Part shown: positions 54,326 to 62,787 of the stretch, piece by piece | Position numbering within the stretch: position 1 is the first letter of the stretch | How the letters are laid out: the number at the start of each line of letters is the position of its first letter | DNA from: Actinotalea lenta | Lineage (GTDB): Bacteria; Actinomycetota; Actinomycetes; Actinomycetales; Cellulomonadaceae | Assembly: GCF_030586465.1 (NCBI RefSeq) | Contig: NZ_JAUQYP010000001.1 | Coordinates: forward strand, 2,569,946 to 2,633,945 | Direction of reading: 5' to 3' | DNA: 64,000 bases | Program-made: the position numbers and the translations under genes | Notes under the pieces: generated by a model | Told to the model about the DNA's origin: nothing | The model's input: the letters and a program-made list of their open reading frames with translations, nothing else | Databases searched by the model: none

Positions 54326-55521
54326 CCACGCAGACCTCCCCGGACGCCGCCCGGGCGCGCCGCGGCATGGCACTGATCTGGGCGGCGGTCGGCCTGACAG
54401 TCGCGTTGGCCGTGGGCCTGGTCGTCGCGATGTCGATGTCGCAGCCACGCGCCGCGGCCCTCGCCCAGCCGCCTGCCGCGCCTCACCCACCGGGCATCGA
54501 CACGGCGACCGCGGACCTGCTCCAGCTGGACGTCCTGCCACCGCCTGCGCTCACCGCCCCCGACCTCGCGCTGAGGGACCAGCACGGGCACCGGGTGAGC
54601 CTGTCCTCGCTGCACGGCAAGGCCGTCGTGCTGTCCTTCAACGATGACGAGTGCCCGGACCTGTGCACCCTGCTGGCCCAGGACGTCGTCGCGGCCGACG
54701 CCGACCTGGGTGACGCAGCCGGGAAGGTGGTCTTCCTGTCCGTGAACGCCAATCCCGGGCACACCGCCGTCGCCGACGTCGCATCGTGGTCGCGGGCCCA
54801 CGGCCTCGGCGACATCCCCAACTGGCGGTTCGTGACCGGCACCCCGGCCCAGCTCAAGCGGGTGGCGGACAGCTACCACGTCAACGTCAGCGTCGACCCC
54901 GGTACCGGCGAGGTCGTGCACGGCACCGAGCTGTTCTTCATCGACCCGCAGGGACGCGAGGTGGCCATCGGCGAGTTCGGGACTGCAGCGGCCAACACCG
55001 CGTCGTTCGCGCACGGCATGGCCCAGATGGCGGTGGACCTGCTGCCCAAGGGCGAACGCAGCCCCGTGGGCGGCCCGACCCCGAGCGGCGGCACCGCTGC
55101 CGCCGCGGTGGGCGACCCCGCGCCGGCCCTCCGGCTACCCGGACTCACCGCGGGGACCACGACCTCGATCGGAGGGACGCCCGGGAAGTACACCGTGGTC
55201 AACTTCTGGTCCAGCACCTGCACGGCCTGCGTGCAGGAGATGCCCGCGCTGGAGAAGGCCCACCGGGACCTCGGCGACGCGGTGAGCGTGCTCGGGGTCG
55301 ACGTGGCCGACCCGGGCGACGCACGCGGCTTCGCGCGCACCGCCGGGGTGACCTATCCGCTGCTGTCCGACGCGGCCGGGACGGCTGCGGGGGCCTACCG
55401 ACTGCCGGGCCTGCCGTTCACGGCCATCATCGGCCCGGACGGCACACTGCTGGTCCGGCACGCGGGCACGTTCACCAGCGAGCAGCTCGAGTACGTCATG
55501 TCCACGCTGCGGGGCAGCTGA
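54322..55521 (+). CDS. Fused Sco1/SenC and TlpA/ResA thioredoxin-like protein
   Basis: A 399-residue membrane-anchored protein. One N-terminal helix, then a Sco1/SenC domain (about residues 75-230) with ECPDLC (Cys111, Cys115) and a downstream VVHGTELFFID holding the likely copper-binding His. After a linker comes a TlpA-like domain (about 260-399) with STCTAC (Cys300, Cys303). Both are thioredoxin folds used in copper delivery to oxidase and heme-thiol reduction. GTG 54322 overlaps the ccdA stop. One continuous frame. Confidence 0.9.
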   Translation: MTTQTSPDAARARRGMALIWAAVGLTVALAVGLVVAMSMSQPRAAALAQPPAAPHPPGIDTATADLLQLDVLPPPALTAPDLALRDQHGHRVSLSSLHGKAVVLSFNDDECPDLCTLLAQDVVAADADLGDAAGKVVFLSVNANPGHTAVADVASWSRAHGLGDIPNWRFVTGTPAQLKRVADSYHVNVSVDPGTGEVVHGTELFFIDPQGREVAIGEFGTAAANTASFAHGMAQMAVDLLPKGERSPVGGPTPSGGTAAAAVGDPAPALRLPGLTAGTTTSIGGTPGKYTVVNFWSSTCTACVQEMPALEKAHRDLGDAVSVLGVDVADPGDARGFARTAGVTYPLLSDAAGTAAGAYRLPGLPFTAIIGPDGTLLVRHAGTFTSEQLEYVMSTLRGS

Positions 55522-55539
55522 GGACCCCCGCGCCGGGCA

Positions 55540-56721
55540 TCAGTAGCGCGGCACGGACGGGTCGACGGTGAGGCTCCAGGCGTCGATCCCGCCGACGAGG
55601 TGCCGCACCCCGGTGCGTCCGTGGGCCACCAGGTGCAGCGCCGCCTGGACGGAGCGCACCCCGTGGTGGCACATCAGCACCACCGGCCGGTCGGCCGGGA
55701 CGGCTGCCGGATCCCGGACCAGCTCGCCCATCGGCAGGGGCAACGCACCGGGAAGCGACGCGATCTCCCGTTCCATCGGCTCACGGACGTCGACCACGGT
55801 CACCGAACCGTCGGCAAGCAGCCCGGCGAGCTCGGGCGCAGTGATCTCCCCGACGGAGGGGGCGGCCGCGTCGGTCGCGTGCGCGGCACCCGCACCGGCC
55901 CGCGCGGCCCCGGACACATCCGTCTCGCCGTGGGCGCCGCCGCGCAGCGGGACCTCGGTCCAGCGGGCCCGGAGCGCGTCGATGAGCAGAACGCGGCCCA
56001 GCAGCGGGTCCCCCACGCCCGTGATGAGCTTGACCGCCTCCGTCGCCATGAGCGAGCCCACCTGGCCGCACAGCGCGCCCAGGACCCCCGCCGCGTCACA
56101 GGACGGCACCTCGCCGGGCGCGGGCGGCTGCGGGAACAGGTCACGCAGCTGGACCGCCGGGACACCGGCCGGAGGCGCACCCCAGAAGGTCGCGACCTGG
56201 GCGTCGAACCGGTACACCGACCCCCATACCTCGGGCAGACCCCACCGCACGCACGCGTCGTTGACCAGGTATCGGGTCTCGAAGTTGTCCGTGCCGTCCA
56301 CCACGAGGTCGTACTGGGCCAGCAGGTCGACGTTGTCCGCCGTGAGCCTGAGGTGGTGCGTCACGACGTCCACTGCCGGGTCGATCTCGGCGACCCGTGA
56401 CCGCGCGCTGGCGACCTTCGGCGCCCCCACGTCCGCGACGCCGTGCAGGATCTGGCGCTGGAGGTTGGACAGCTCGACGTCGTCGGCGTCCACGACGCCG
56501 AGGCGCCCCACTCCCGCAGCCGCCAGGTACAGCAGCACCGGCGCGCCCAGCCCCCCCGCTCCGACCACGCACACGCGCGAGGCACGCAGCCGCCGCTGCG
56601 CGATCTCACCGAGCTGAGGCAGCAGGAGGTGGCGTGACCACCGTCGGACCTGGTCGGCGCTCAGCGCAGGACCGGGGTCGACCAGCGGCGGGATCCGGGA
56701 TGCTCCATGGGGCGCCTGCAC
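55540..56721 (-). CDS. moeZ: MoeZ/MoeB-type adenylyltransferase-sulfurtransferase
   Basis: A 393-residue two-domain protein that activates the C-terminus of sulfur-carrier proteins such as MoaD and transfers sulfur. The ThiF domain has VVGAGGLGAPVLLYLAAAGVG, DVVELSNLQRQ-like DDVELSNLQRQ, and the DGTDNFETRYLVNDAC catalytic region; the C-terminal rhodanese domain has active-site Cys in VVLMCHHGVRS. Convergent with the Sco1-TlpA gene. Fits the molybdenum-cofactor theme of this region. Confidence 0.93.
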   Translation of the reverse strand: MQAPHGASRIPPLVDPGPALSADQVRRWSRHLLLPQLGEIAQRRLRASRVCVVGAGGLGAPVLLYLAAAGVGRLGVVDADDVELSNLQRQILHGVADVGAPKVASARSRVAEIDPAVDVVTHHLRLTADNVDLLAQYDLVVDGTDNFETRYLVNDACVRWGLPEVWGSVYRFDAQVATFWGAPPAGVPAVQLRDLFPQPPAPGEVPSCDAAGVLGALCGQVGSLMATEAVKLITGVGDPLLGRVLLIDALRARWTEVPLRGGAHGETDVSGAARAGAGAAHATDAAAPSVGEITAPELAGLLADGSVTVVDVREPMEREIASLPGALPLPMGELVRDPAAVPADRPVVLMCHHGVRSVQAALHLVAHGRTGVRHLVGGIDAWSLTVDPSVPRY

Positions 56722-56852
56722 ACCGCAAGGCTAGCCAGCCCGCGGCACGGGGCTGCGCACGAGGCCCGACGCCGAGCAACCGTGGCATTTCTCGCGTTTG
56801 CGATGTGAGTTCCGATTTCCGGCACGCATGCGCGATGCTCTACCGTTGCGAC

Positions 56853-57248
56853 ATGGTGCAGTTGCGTATGAGCCAGGTCGCCGACGTGCTCGGGGTCAGC
56901 GCGGACACGGTGCGCCGTCTCGTCGACTCGGGCCGCCTGCCCTCGTCGCGCGACGGCGGCCGGCCCAGACTCGTCGACGGAGCCGATCTCGCCGCGTACC
57001 TGCGGGCGGGCCGCGACGGACCGGCTCCCGCGGGCACGTCGGCCCGCAACAGGTTCCGCGGCCTGGTCACCGACGTGCGGACCGACACCGTGATGGCCCA
57101 GGTCGAGCTCCAGGCAGGACCGCACCGGGTGGTCTCCCTGATGTCCCGCGAGGCCGTCGAGGAGCTCGGGCTCGAACCAGGGGTCCTGGCGACCGCGGTC
57201 GTCAAGGCCACGATGGTTGTCGTCGAGCGGGATCGGGAGCACGAGTGA
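56853..57248 (+). CDS. HTH-TOBE molybdate-responsive regulator
   Basis: A 131-residue protein: an excisionase/MerR-like helix-turn-helix (MSQVADVLGVSADTVRRLVD) followed by a TOBE/Mop domain (FRGLVTDVRTDTVMAQVELQ) that binds molybdate. It is a compact functional analogue of ModE. ATG 56853; it overlaps modA (GTGA). Upstream, TTGCGA-containing elements recur at 56798, 56846 and 56862 and may be its operator. Confidence 0.87.
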   Translation: MVQLRMSQVADVLGVSADTVRRLVDSGRLPSSRDGGRPRLVDGADLAAYLRAGRDGPAPAGTSARNRFRGLVTDVRTDTVMAQVELQAGPHRVVSLMSREAVEELGLEPGVLATAVVKATMVVVERDREHE

Positions 57249-58003
57249 GGCGCGTGCGGACCCGTGCCGCAGCGCTCGTCGCGGTCCTCGTGGTCGGCGC
57301 ACTCGCCGGCTGCGGTGCGAGCACGACGCCGCACACCGAGGTCACCGTGCTCGCGGCGGCGTCGTTGACAGACGTCTTCGGGAGTCTCGCGCACACGTTC
57401 GAGGCGGACCACCCGGGCACCACGGTGCGGCTCAGCTTCGCCGGCAGCTCTTCCCTGGTCGCCCAGGCCCTGGCCGGCGCTCCGGCCGACGTGCTGGCCA
57501 CCGCCGACACCGCCACGATGCAGCGCGCCGTCGACGCGGACGCGGTGCGGAACCCGGCCATCTTCGCCGACAACTCCGTCGAGATCGCGGTCCCGCCGGG
57601 GAACCCGGCCCACGTGACGGGGCTCGCGGACCTCGCCGACCCGACCCGCACGGTCGCGCTGTGCGCGCCACAGGTGCCTTGCGGGGCGGCCGCACGCGCC
57701 ACGTTCGCCGCTGCGGGCCTGACCGCGGCGCCGGACACCCTCGAGCAGGACGTACGCGCCGTCCTGACCAAGGTGGAGCTGGGCGAGGTCGACGCGGGGA
57801 TCGTGTACCGCACCGATGTGGCGGCCGCAGGCGACCGGGTGCAGGGCATCCGCGTCCCGGCGGACGTCGCTGCAACCAACGACTACCCGATCGCGGTCCT
57901 CACGCACGCCGCGCACCCTGACCTGGCCGCTGCCTTCCTCGCCCTGGTCCGCTCCTCGACCGGCGCCGCGGTCCTGCGATCGGCCGGATTCGGGACACCG
58001 TGA
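57245..58003 (+). CDS. modA: Molybdate-binding lipoprotein ModA
   Basis: A 252-residue extracytoplasmic binding protein for molybdate/tungstate. Signal peptide ending in the lipobox LAGC, then VTVLAAASLTDVFGSLA, LSFAGSSSLVAQALAGAPADVLATAD, and VELGEVDAGIVYRTDV, typical ligand-binding segments of ModA. The GTG at 57245 overlaps the stop of the TOBE regulator. First gene of modABC, all joined by GTGA overlaps. Confidence 0.95.
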   Translation: MRRVRTRAAALVAVLVVGALAGCGASTTPHTEVTVLAAASLTDVFGSLAHTFEADHPGTTVRLSFAGSSSLVAQALAGAPADVLATADTATMQRAVDADAVRNPAIFADNSVEIAVPPGNPAHVTGLADLADPTRTVALCAPQVPCGAAARATFAAAGLTAAPDTLEQDVRAVLTKVELGEVDAGIVYRTDVAAAGDRVQGIRVPADVAATNDYPIAVLTHAAHPDLAAAFLALVRSSTGAAVLRSAGFGTP

Positions 58004-58800
58004 GCGCACGCGCACGAACCCGCATGCCCCGTGGGCTGGGAGCCCTGGCCGTCCTCGGCGCAGCGTTCCTGGTCCTCCCGCCCGCGGCGCTCGTGTGGCG
58101 CGCGCCGTGGGGCTCGACGCTCCACCGGCTCGCGGACCCCGCCACGCTCGAGGCGTTGCGCCTGTCCCTCGTCTCGGCGAGCAGCGCGACCGCGCTCAGC
58201 CTCGTGCTCGGCGTCCCGCTGGCCTGGTTCCTGGCGCGCTCCGCCGCCCGCCGGGTCCGGCTGCTGCGGGCCCTCGTCACGGTCCCGTTGGTGCTGCCCC
58301 CGGTGGTCGGTGGTGTGGCCCTCCTGCTCCTGCTGGGCAGGAGGGGCCTCCTGGGCCAGTACCTGGACGCGTGGTTCGGGGTGCAGATCCCCTTCACGAC
58401 GCTCGCGGTGGTGCTCGCCGAGGCGTTCGTCGCCATGCCGTTCCTGGTGGTCTCCGTCGAAGGTGCGCTGCGCGGCCTGGACCGCCGGTTCGAGGACGCC
58501 GCCGCGACGCTGGGCGCGGGTGCGTGGTACACGGCGCGCCGGGTCGTTCTCCCCGCCGTCGCGCCCGGACTCGCCGCCGGGACGGCGCTGTGCTTCGCCC
58601 GGGCGTTGGGCGAGTTCGGCGCGACCATCACGTTCGCAGGGAGCCTGCCGGGCACGACGCGCACGATGCCGCTGGCGATCTACCTCGCGCTGCAGTCGGA
58701 CCCCGCCGCCGCGATCACCCTGTCCCTGGTGCTGCTGGTGGCCTCCGTGGTCGTCCTCGTCGCGCTGCGGGAACGCTGGGTCCCGGAACTCCGGCCGTGA
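58000..58800 (+). CDS. modB: Molybdate ABC permease ModB
   Basis: A 266-residue permease with six helices; VLGVPLAWFLARS, LVLPPVVGGVALLLLLGRRG, and the EAA loop DAAATLGAGAWYTARRVVLP followed by GTALCFARALGEFGATITFAG are signature ModB motifs. GTG start overlapping the modA stop. Confidence 0.95.
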   Translation: MSARARTRMPRGLGALAVLGAAFLVLPPAALVWRAPWGSTLHRLADPATLEALRLSLVSASSATALSLVLGVPLAWFLARSAARRVRLLRALVTVPLVLPPVVGGVALLLLLGRRGLLGQYLDAWFGVQIPFTTLAVVLAEAFVAMPFLVVSVEGALRGLDRRFEDAAATLGAGAWYTARRVVLPAVAPGLAAGTALCFARALGEFGATITFAGSLPGTTRTMPLAIYLALQSDPAAAITLSLVLLVASVVVLVALRERWVPELRP

Positions 58801-59846
58801 TCGCCGCCAGGCTGCTCGTGCGACGCGCGGGCTTCACGCTGGACGTCGACCTGACGGTCGGTCCGGGCGAGGTCGTGGCCGTGCTCGGGCCCAACGGAGC
58901 CGGCAAGACCACGGTGCTGCGAGCTCTCGCCGGGCTGGAGGCCGTGGACGAGGGACGGATCGCGAACGACGACACGGTGTGGGACGACCCTGCGACCGGC
59001 GCGTGGGTTCCCCCGCAGGGCCGCGGTGTCGGTCTGGTGTTCTCCGAGCACCTGCTGTTCGCGCGCATGTCGGCGCTGGAGAACGTGTCGTTCGGCCTGC
59101 GGGCTCGCCGCGTGGACCGCCGCGCGGCACGCGCCCGCTCGCTCGAGTGGCTGGCCCGGCTCGGCCTCACCGAGCTCGCCGACCGCCGCCCCGACGAGCT
59201 GTCCCGGGGCCAGGCCCAGCGCGTGGCGCTGGCCCGGACGCTCGCGACCAGACCTCGGCTGCTGCTCCTCGACGAGCCTCTCGCCGCGCTCGACGCCACC
59301 GTGCGCGGCGAGGTGCGACGGCACCTGGCCGACTACCTGCGCGGTGAGCACGGCGGCTGCCTGCTGGTCACTCATGACCCGGTCGACGCGACCCTGCTCG
59401 CCAACCGCGCCGTCGTCCTGGAGGACGGGCATGTGACGCAGGACGGCACGCCCGGCGAGCTCGCCACGGCACCCCGCACCGCGTGGACGGCGAAGCTGCT
59501 GGGTGTCAACGTCTATCGCGGCACGAGCGACGGTGCGCGGGTGTCGTTGGACGGCGGGGGCACGCTCACCGCGGCGTCGGCACCCACCGGTGCGGTGGTG
59601 CTCACCGTCTCCCCCGCGTCGGTCGCCGTGCACCGGGACCGCCCGGCCGGTTCACCGCGCAACGTCTGGCCCGTGACGGTCACCGCCGTCCAGCAGACCG
59701 GGCACACGGTGCGGCTCACGCTCGAGGGGACACCCCCGATCTCGGCCGATCTCACCCCGGGTGCGGTCGCCGAGCTCGGCCTCGCCGCGGGAGCGCACGC
59801 GTGGGCGTCGGTCAAGGCCAACGAGGTGCGCGCGGAAGCGCGGTGA
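58797..59846 (+). CDS. modC: Molybdate ABC ATPase ModC
   Basis: A 349-residue ATPase: Walker A GPNGAGKTT, Q-loop VFSEHLLFARM (Ser in place of the usual Gln neighbour, with Q absent), signature LSRGQAQR, Walker B LLLLDEPLAALD, H-loop VTHDPVD, then a C-terminal TOBE domain (VTVTAVQQTGHTVRLTLEG) that may sense oxyanion. The Q-loop glutamine appears replaced in FSEHLLF. GTG start overlaps modB. Convergent with the CDF gene, 8 bases between stops. Confidence 0.93.
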   Translation: MIAARLLVRRAGFTLDVDLTVGPGEVVAVLGPNGAGKTTVLRALAGLEAVDEGRIANDDTVWDDPATGAWVPPQGRGVGLVFSEHLLFARMSALENVSFGLRARRVDRRAARARSLEWLARLGLTELADRRPDELSRGQAQRVALARTLATRPRLLLLDEPLAALDATVRGEVRRHLADYLRGEHGGCLLVTHDPVDATLLANRAVVLEDGHVTQDGTPGELATAPRTAWTAKLLGVNVYRGTSDGARVSLDGGGTLTAASAPTGAVVLTVSPASVAVHRDRPAGSPRNVWPVTVTAVQQTGHTVRLTLEGTPPISADLTPGAVAELGLAAGAHAWASVKANEVRAEAR

Positions 59847-59854
59847 CCCGCATG

Positions 59855-60769
59855 TCAGCCGTGGCCGGTGGTCTCGTGCCCGGCGTGCGTCTCCGGTTCG
59901 AGCTGGAAGGTGGAGTGCTCCACCGAGACGTCGAAGTGCGTCGCGAGGCACTCCTGGAGCCGGTCCAGCAGGTCCGGGGCGTGGCCGGACGTGAAGCAGT
60001 CCATCTCGACCACGACGTGGGCGGTGATGACCGGGAGCCCCGTCGCGATCAGTGAGGCGTGCATGTCATGCACGTCGCGCACGTGCTCCAGGCGCACCAG
60101 GTGGCTGCGCACCTCGTCCAGGTCCAGGCCGGGCGGCACCGTCTCCAGGAGCACGGCGACGGTCTCCCGGAGGATCTTGAGGGCCCGGGGCACGATGAGG
60201 GCGCCGATGAGGAGCGCGGCGACGGCGTCCGCCCGCTGCCAACCCGTGGTCGCGATGACGACGGCGGCGATGATCACACCGAGCGAGCCGAGCGCGTCGT
60301 TGAGGACCTCGAGGAACGCGGCTCGAAGGTTGAAGCTGCCGGAGCGGTGGCTCGCCAGCACGGCGATCGAGACCAGGTTGCCCACCAGGCCCACGACGCC
60401 GAACACGATGAGCTCGGTCGACGGGATGTCGGGCGGCTCGATCAGCCGCCGCACGCCCTCGACCAGCACCAGGATTCCGACGGCCACCAGCACGGCCGCC
60501 TGGCCGAGCGCGGCGAGGACCTCGGCACGCCGGAAGCCCCACGTCCGCCGTGACGTCGGTGCCCGCAGCGCGAGGCTCGCGGCCAGCACCGCGACCGCCA
60601 GGCCGCCGGCATCCGTGAGCATGTGCGCAGAGTCCACGAGCAGCGCGAGGCTGCCGGTGACCACGGCACCGACGACCTCGGCGACCAGGATCACCACCGT
60701 CACGGCGAGCGCGATCGCGAGCCGTCCCCGCTGCTCCCGCCCGCCGGGCGGGCCGTGGTCGTGCCCCAT
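59855..60769 (-). CDS. Cation diffusion facilitator (zinc/cobalt exporter type)
   Basis: A 304-residue CDF protein with six helices. The transport site is formed by DSAHMLTD in helix 2 (His and Asp) and LNDALGSLG in helix 5 (Asn-Asp in place of the common His-Asp). A cytoplasmic C-terminal domain ends with Cys- and His-containing DCFTSGHAP and HAGHETTGHG, and the N-terminus is HDHG. Exports Zn2+ or a related ion by proton antiport. ATG 60769. Confidence 0.93.
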   Translation of the reverse strand: MGHDHGPPGGREQRGRLAIALAVTVVILVAEVVGAVVTGSLALLVDSAHMLTDAGGLAVAVLAASLALRAPTSRRTWGFRRAEVLAALGQAAVLVAVGILVLVEGVRRLIEPPDIPSTELIVFGVVGLVGNLVSIAVLASHRSGSFNLRAAFLEVLNDALGSLGVIIAAVVIATTGWQRADAVAALLIGALIVPRALKILRETVAVLLETVPPGLDLDEVRSHLVRLEHVRDVHDMHASLIATGLPVITAHVVVEMDCFTSGHAPDLLDRLQECLATHFDVSVEHSTFQLEPETHAGHETTGHG

Positions 60770-60870
60770 CAGGTCTCCTCGTCACGTCCGGTCGCCACCC
60801 CGACGACCTCCCGTCCCGCCGTCCCGGGCTCAGGGGTGCGGCGTCGGCGTCACATGGCGACGGTAACGCG

Positions 60871-61890
60871 TCACGCTCGGGCCGCCACCACCGCGAGCGC
60901 GACCGTCCCGGCGTAGAGCACGGGGACCGAGACACCCTCGAAACCGATCCCCCGCCGGTCCCGCATCACCAGGCCGGCCGCCAGCACCACCGTGATCAGT
61001 GCCGTGCCGCCGAGCAGGACCAACGCCTCCGGTCCCGCCGCCTGGTAGACGCTCCCGCTCCGGTAGGACACGTCGGACACCGCGATGAGCAGGGTGTCGA
61101 ACACGTTGCCGCCGATGATGTTCCCGACGGCGAGCGTCACCGCACCCATCCGCACCGCCGCGATCACCGTGACCAGCTCGGGCAGGGACGTGATCGCCGT
61201 GGTGATCGTGAATCCCGCGACTCCGCTGGGGATGCCCGTCGCGGCGATCAGGGCCAGGCCCGACTGGCCGATCACGAAACCCACGACCCCCACCACCAGC
61301 GCGAGGCTCGCCAGGCGCCCCCACAGCACGCGCGTCGGCGTGGTCGACGGCGGCTCGGGCTCGTCCACCGAGGTCTCGCGGGTTCGCACGGGCCGCCACA
61401 TCGGCTCGGCCCGCATCCGGCGCAGCAGCACCAGTCCGTAGCCGTAGAACAGCGGGATCAGGAGCGTCACGGGGTGCACCCACCCGACCACCAGGTCCGG
61501 TGTGGCATACGCGATCACCGGCAGCGACAGGAGCGCGACCAGCACCAGGGCCTGCATCAGGTTCTCGAGGGACGCTGCGGCGTGCTCGAGGTTCACCCTC
61601 CGGTGCACGAGGTCGGCCACGGCGAGCCACACGGTCTGGACAGCGACCCCGCCCACCGGGTTCGCCAGGGCGAACGCGGCGTCACCGGCCAGGCCGCCCG
61701 TCACCGTGGTCACGACGCCCGGCAGGGACGTGACCGCCCCGAGCAGCAGAGCACCGCCGATCGCCTCGCCCAGACCGGTGCGGTCGGCGAGCTCGTCGGC
61801 GACCCGCGCCAACCGGGAACCGGCCAGCCAGATCGCGACGGCGCAGCCCACCAGCACCAGGGCGTCCGCCCACCAGGGCCATGCGGTCAC
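60871..61890 (-). CDS. CaCA-family sodium/calcium antiporter-like protein
   Basis: A 339-residue membrane protein with about ten helices and the two alpha repeats of the CaCA family: GGALLLGAVTSLPGVVTTV and TITTAITSLPELVTVIAAV, the second followed by GNIIGGNVFDTLLI. The first repeat has Gly where the classic acidic residue lies (TSLPGV versus TSLPEL), so ion selectivity or activity may differ. 100 bases downstream lies the CDF gene on the same strand. A 210-base gap upstream holds no gene. Confidence 0.9.
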   Translation of the reverse strand: MTAWPWWADALVLVGCAVAIWLAGSRLARVADELADRTGLGEAIGGALLLGAVTSLPGVVTTVTGGLAGDAAFALANPVGGVAVQTVWLAVADLVHRRVNLEHAAASLENLMQALVLVALLSLPVIAYATPDLVVGWVHPVTLLIPLFYGYGLVLLRRMRAEPMWRPVRTRETSVDEPEPPSTTPTRVLWGRLASLALVVGVVGFVIGQSGLALIAATGIPSGVAGFTITTAITSLPELVTVIAAVRMGAVTLAVGNIIGGNVFDTLLIAVSDVSYRSGSVYQAAGPEALVLLGGTALITVVLAAGLVMRDRRGIGFEGVSVPVLYAGTVALAVVAARA

Positions 61891-62100
61891 GGCACGGTCC
61901 CCGAGTCGCTGATCATCGGTCGAGTCTGCTGGTAGTTCCCGAGACCGGCCAGCGCTGGCGGCTTCACGGATCCTTCATCGCCGCACCGTCGGCCCCCTCA
62001 CACCGGGAGCCGAGACTGGGGCACGGTCACCCGCGCACGCAGCGACGCGGACCGCACCGACCCGCGCCGCTACCCTGCACACGAGTACCCGGGAGGTCCG

Positions 62101-62787
62101 ATGCCCACCGTCCTGGTCGTCGACGACGAGCCGCACATCCGCGACGTGCTGCGCGGCTACCTGACCGCGGACGGGCACCGCGTGCTCGAGGCCGGCACCG
62201 GCGAGGAGGCCCTGGCGACCCTGGCGCGCGACACGGTCGACCTCGTGCTGCTCGACATCATGCTGCCGGGCATCGACGGGCTCGAGACGCTACGCAGGGT
62301 GCGCACCACGAGCGACGTCTTCGTCATCCTGGTGACGGCGCGCGCCGAGGAGGTCGACACCCTAGTCGGGCTCGCCGTGGGCGCCGACGACTACGTCACC
62401 AAGCCGTTCAGCCCGCGCGAGGTCGCCGCGCGCGTGTCGGCGGTGCTGCGGCGAGATCGCGGACCGGCTCCCGAGGCGGACGTGATCGCGCACGAAGGGT
62501 TCGTCCTGGACCGCGCGCGGCACGAGGTCAGCGTGGACGGCACCCCCGTCGAGCTCTCCCCGCTCGAGTTCGACCTGCTCGCCGCGCTGGCCGCCGCGCC
62601 GGGCCGGGTCTACTCGCGGGCGCAGCTGCTGCGCCAGGTGTGGGGCCAGGACTGGTTCGGCGACGAGCGGGTGGTCGACGTGCACGTCCGCTCGATCCGC
62701 TCGCGGCTGGGCGACGACGCGAACGACCCGCGCTTCGTGGCCACCGTGCGCGGGGTGGGCTACAAGTTCGTCGGCAGGCCCCGGTGA
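62101..62787 (+). CDS. OmpR/PhoB-family response regulator
   Basis: A 228-residue regulator: acidic pocket VDDEPH, phospho-acceptor Asp52 in LLDIMLPGIDG, VTARAE, KPFSPREVAARV, then a winged-helix domain with LSPLEFDLLAALAAAPGRVYSR (two segments) and VDVHVRSIRSRLGDD, FVATVRGVGYKFV. ATG 62101 with GGGAGG upstream. Stop overlaps the sensor kinase start (GTGA). Confidence 0.95.
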   Translation: MPTVLVVDDEPHIRDVLRGYLTADGHRVLEAGTGEEALATLARDTVDLVLLDIMLPGIDGLETLRRVRTTSDVFVILVTARAEEVDTLVGLAVGADDYVTKPFSPREVAARVSAVLRRDRGPAPEADVIAHEGFVLDRARHEVSVDGTPVELSPLEFDLLAALAAAPGRVYSRAQLLRQVWGQDWFGDERVVDVHVRSIRSRLGDDANDPRFVATVRGVGYKFVGRPR

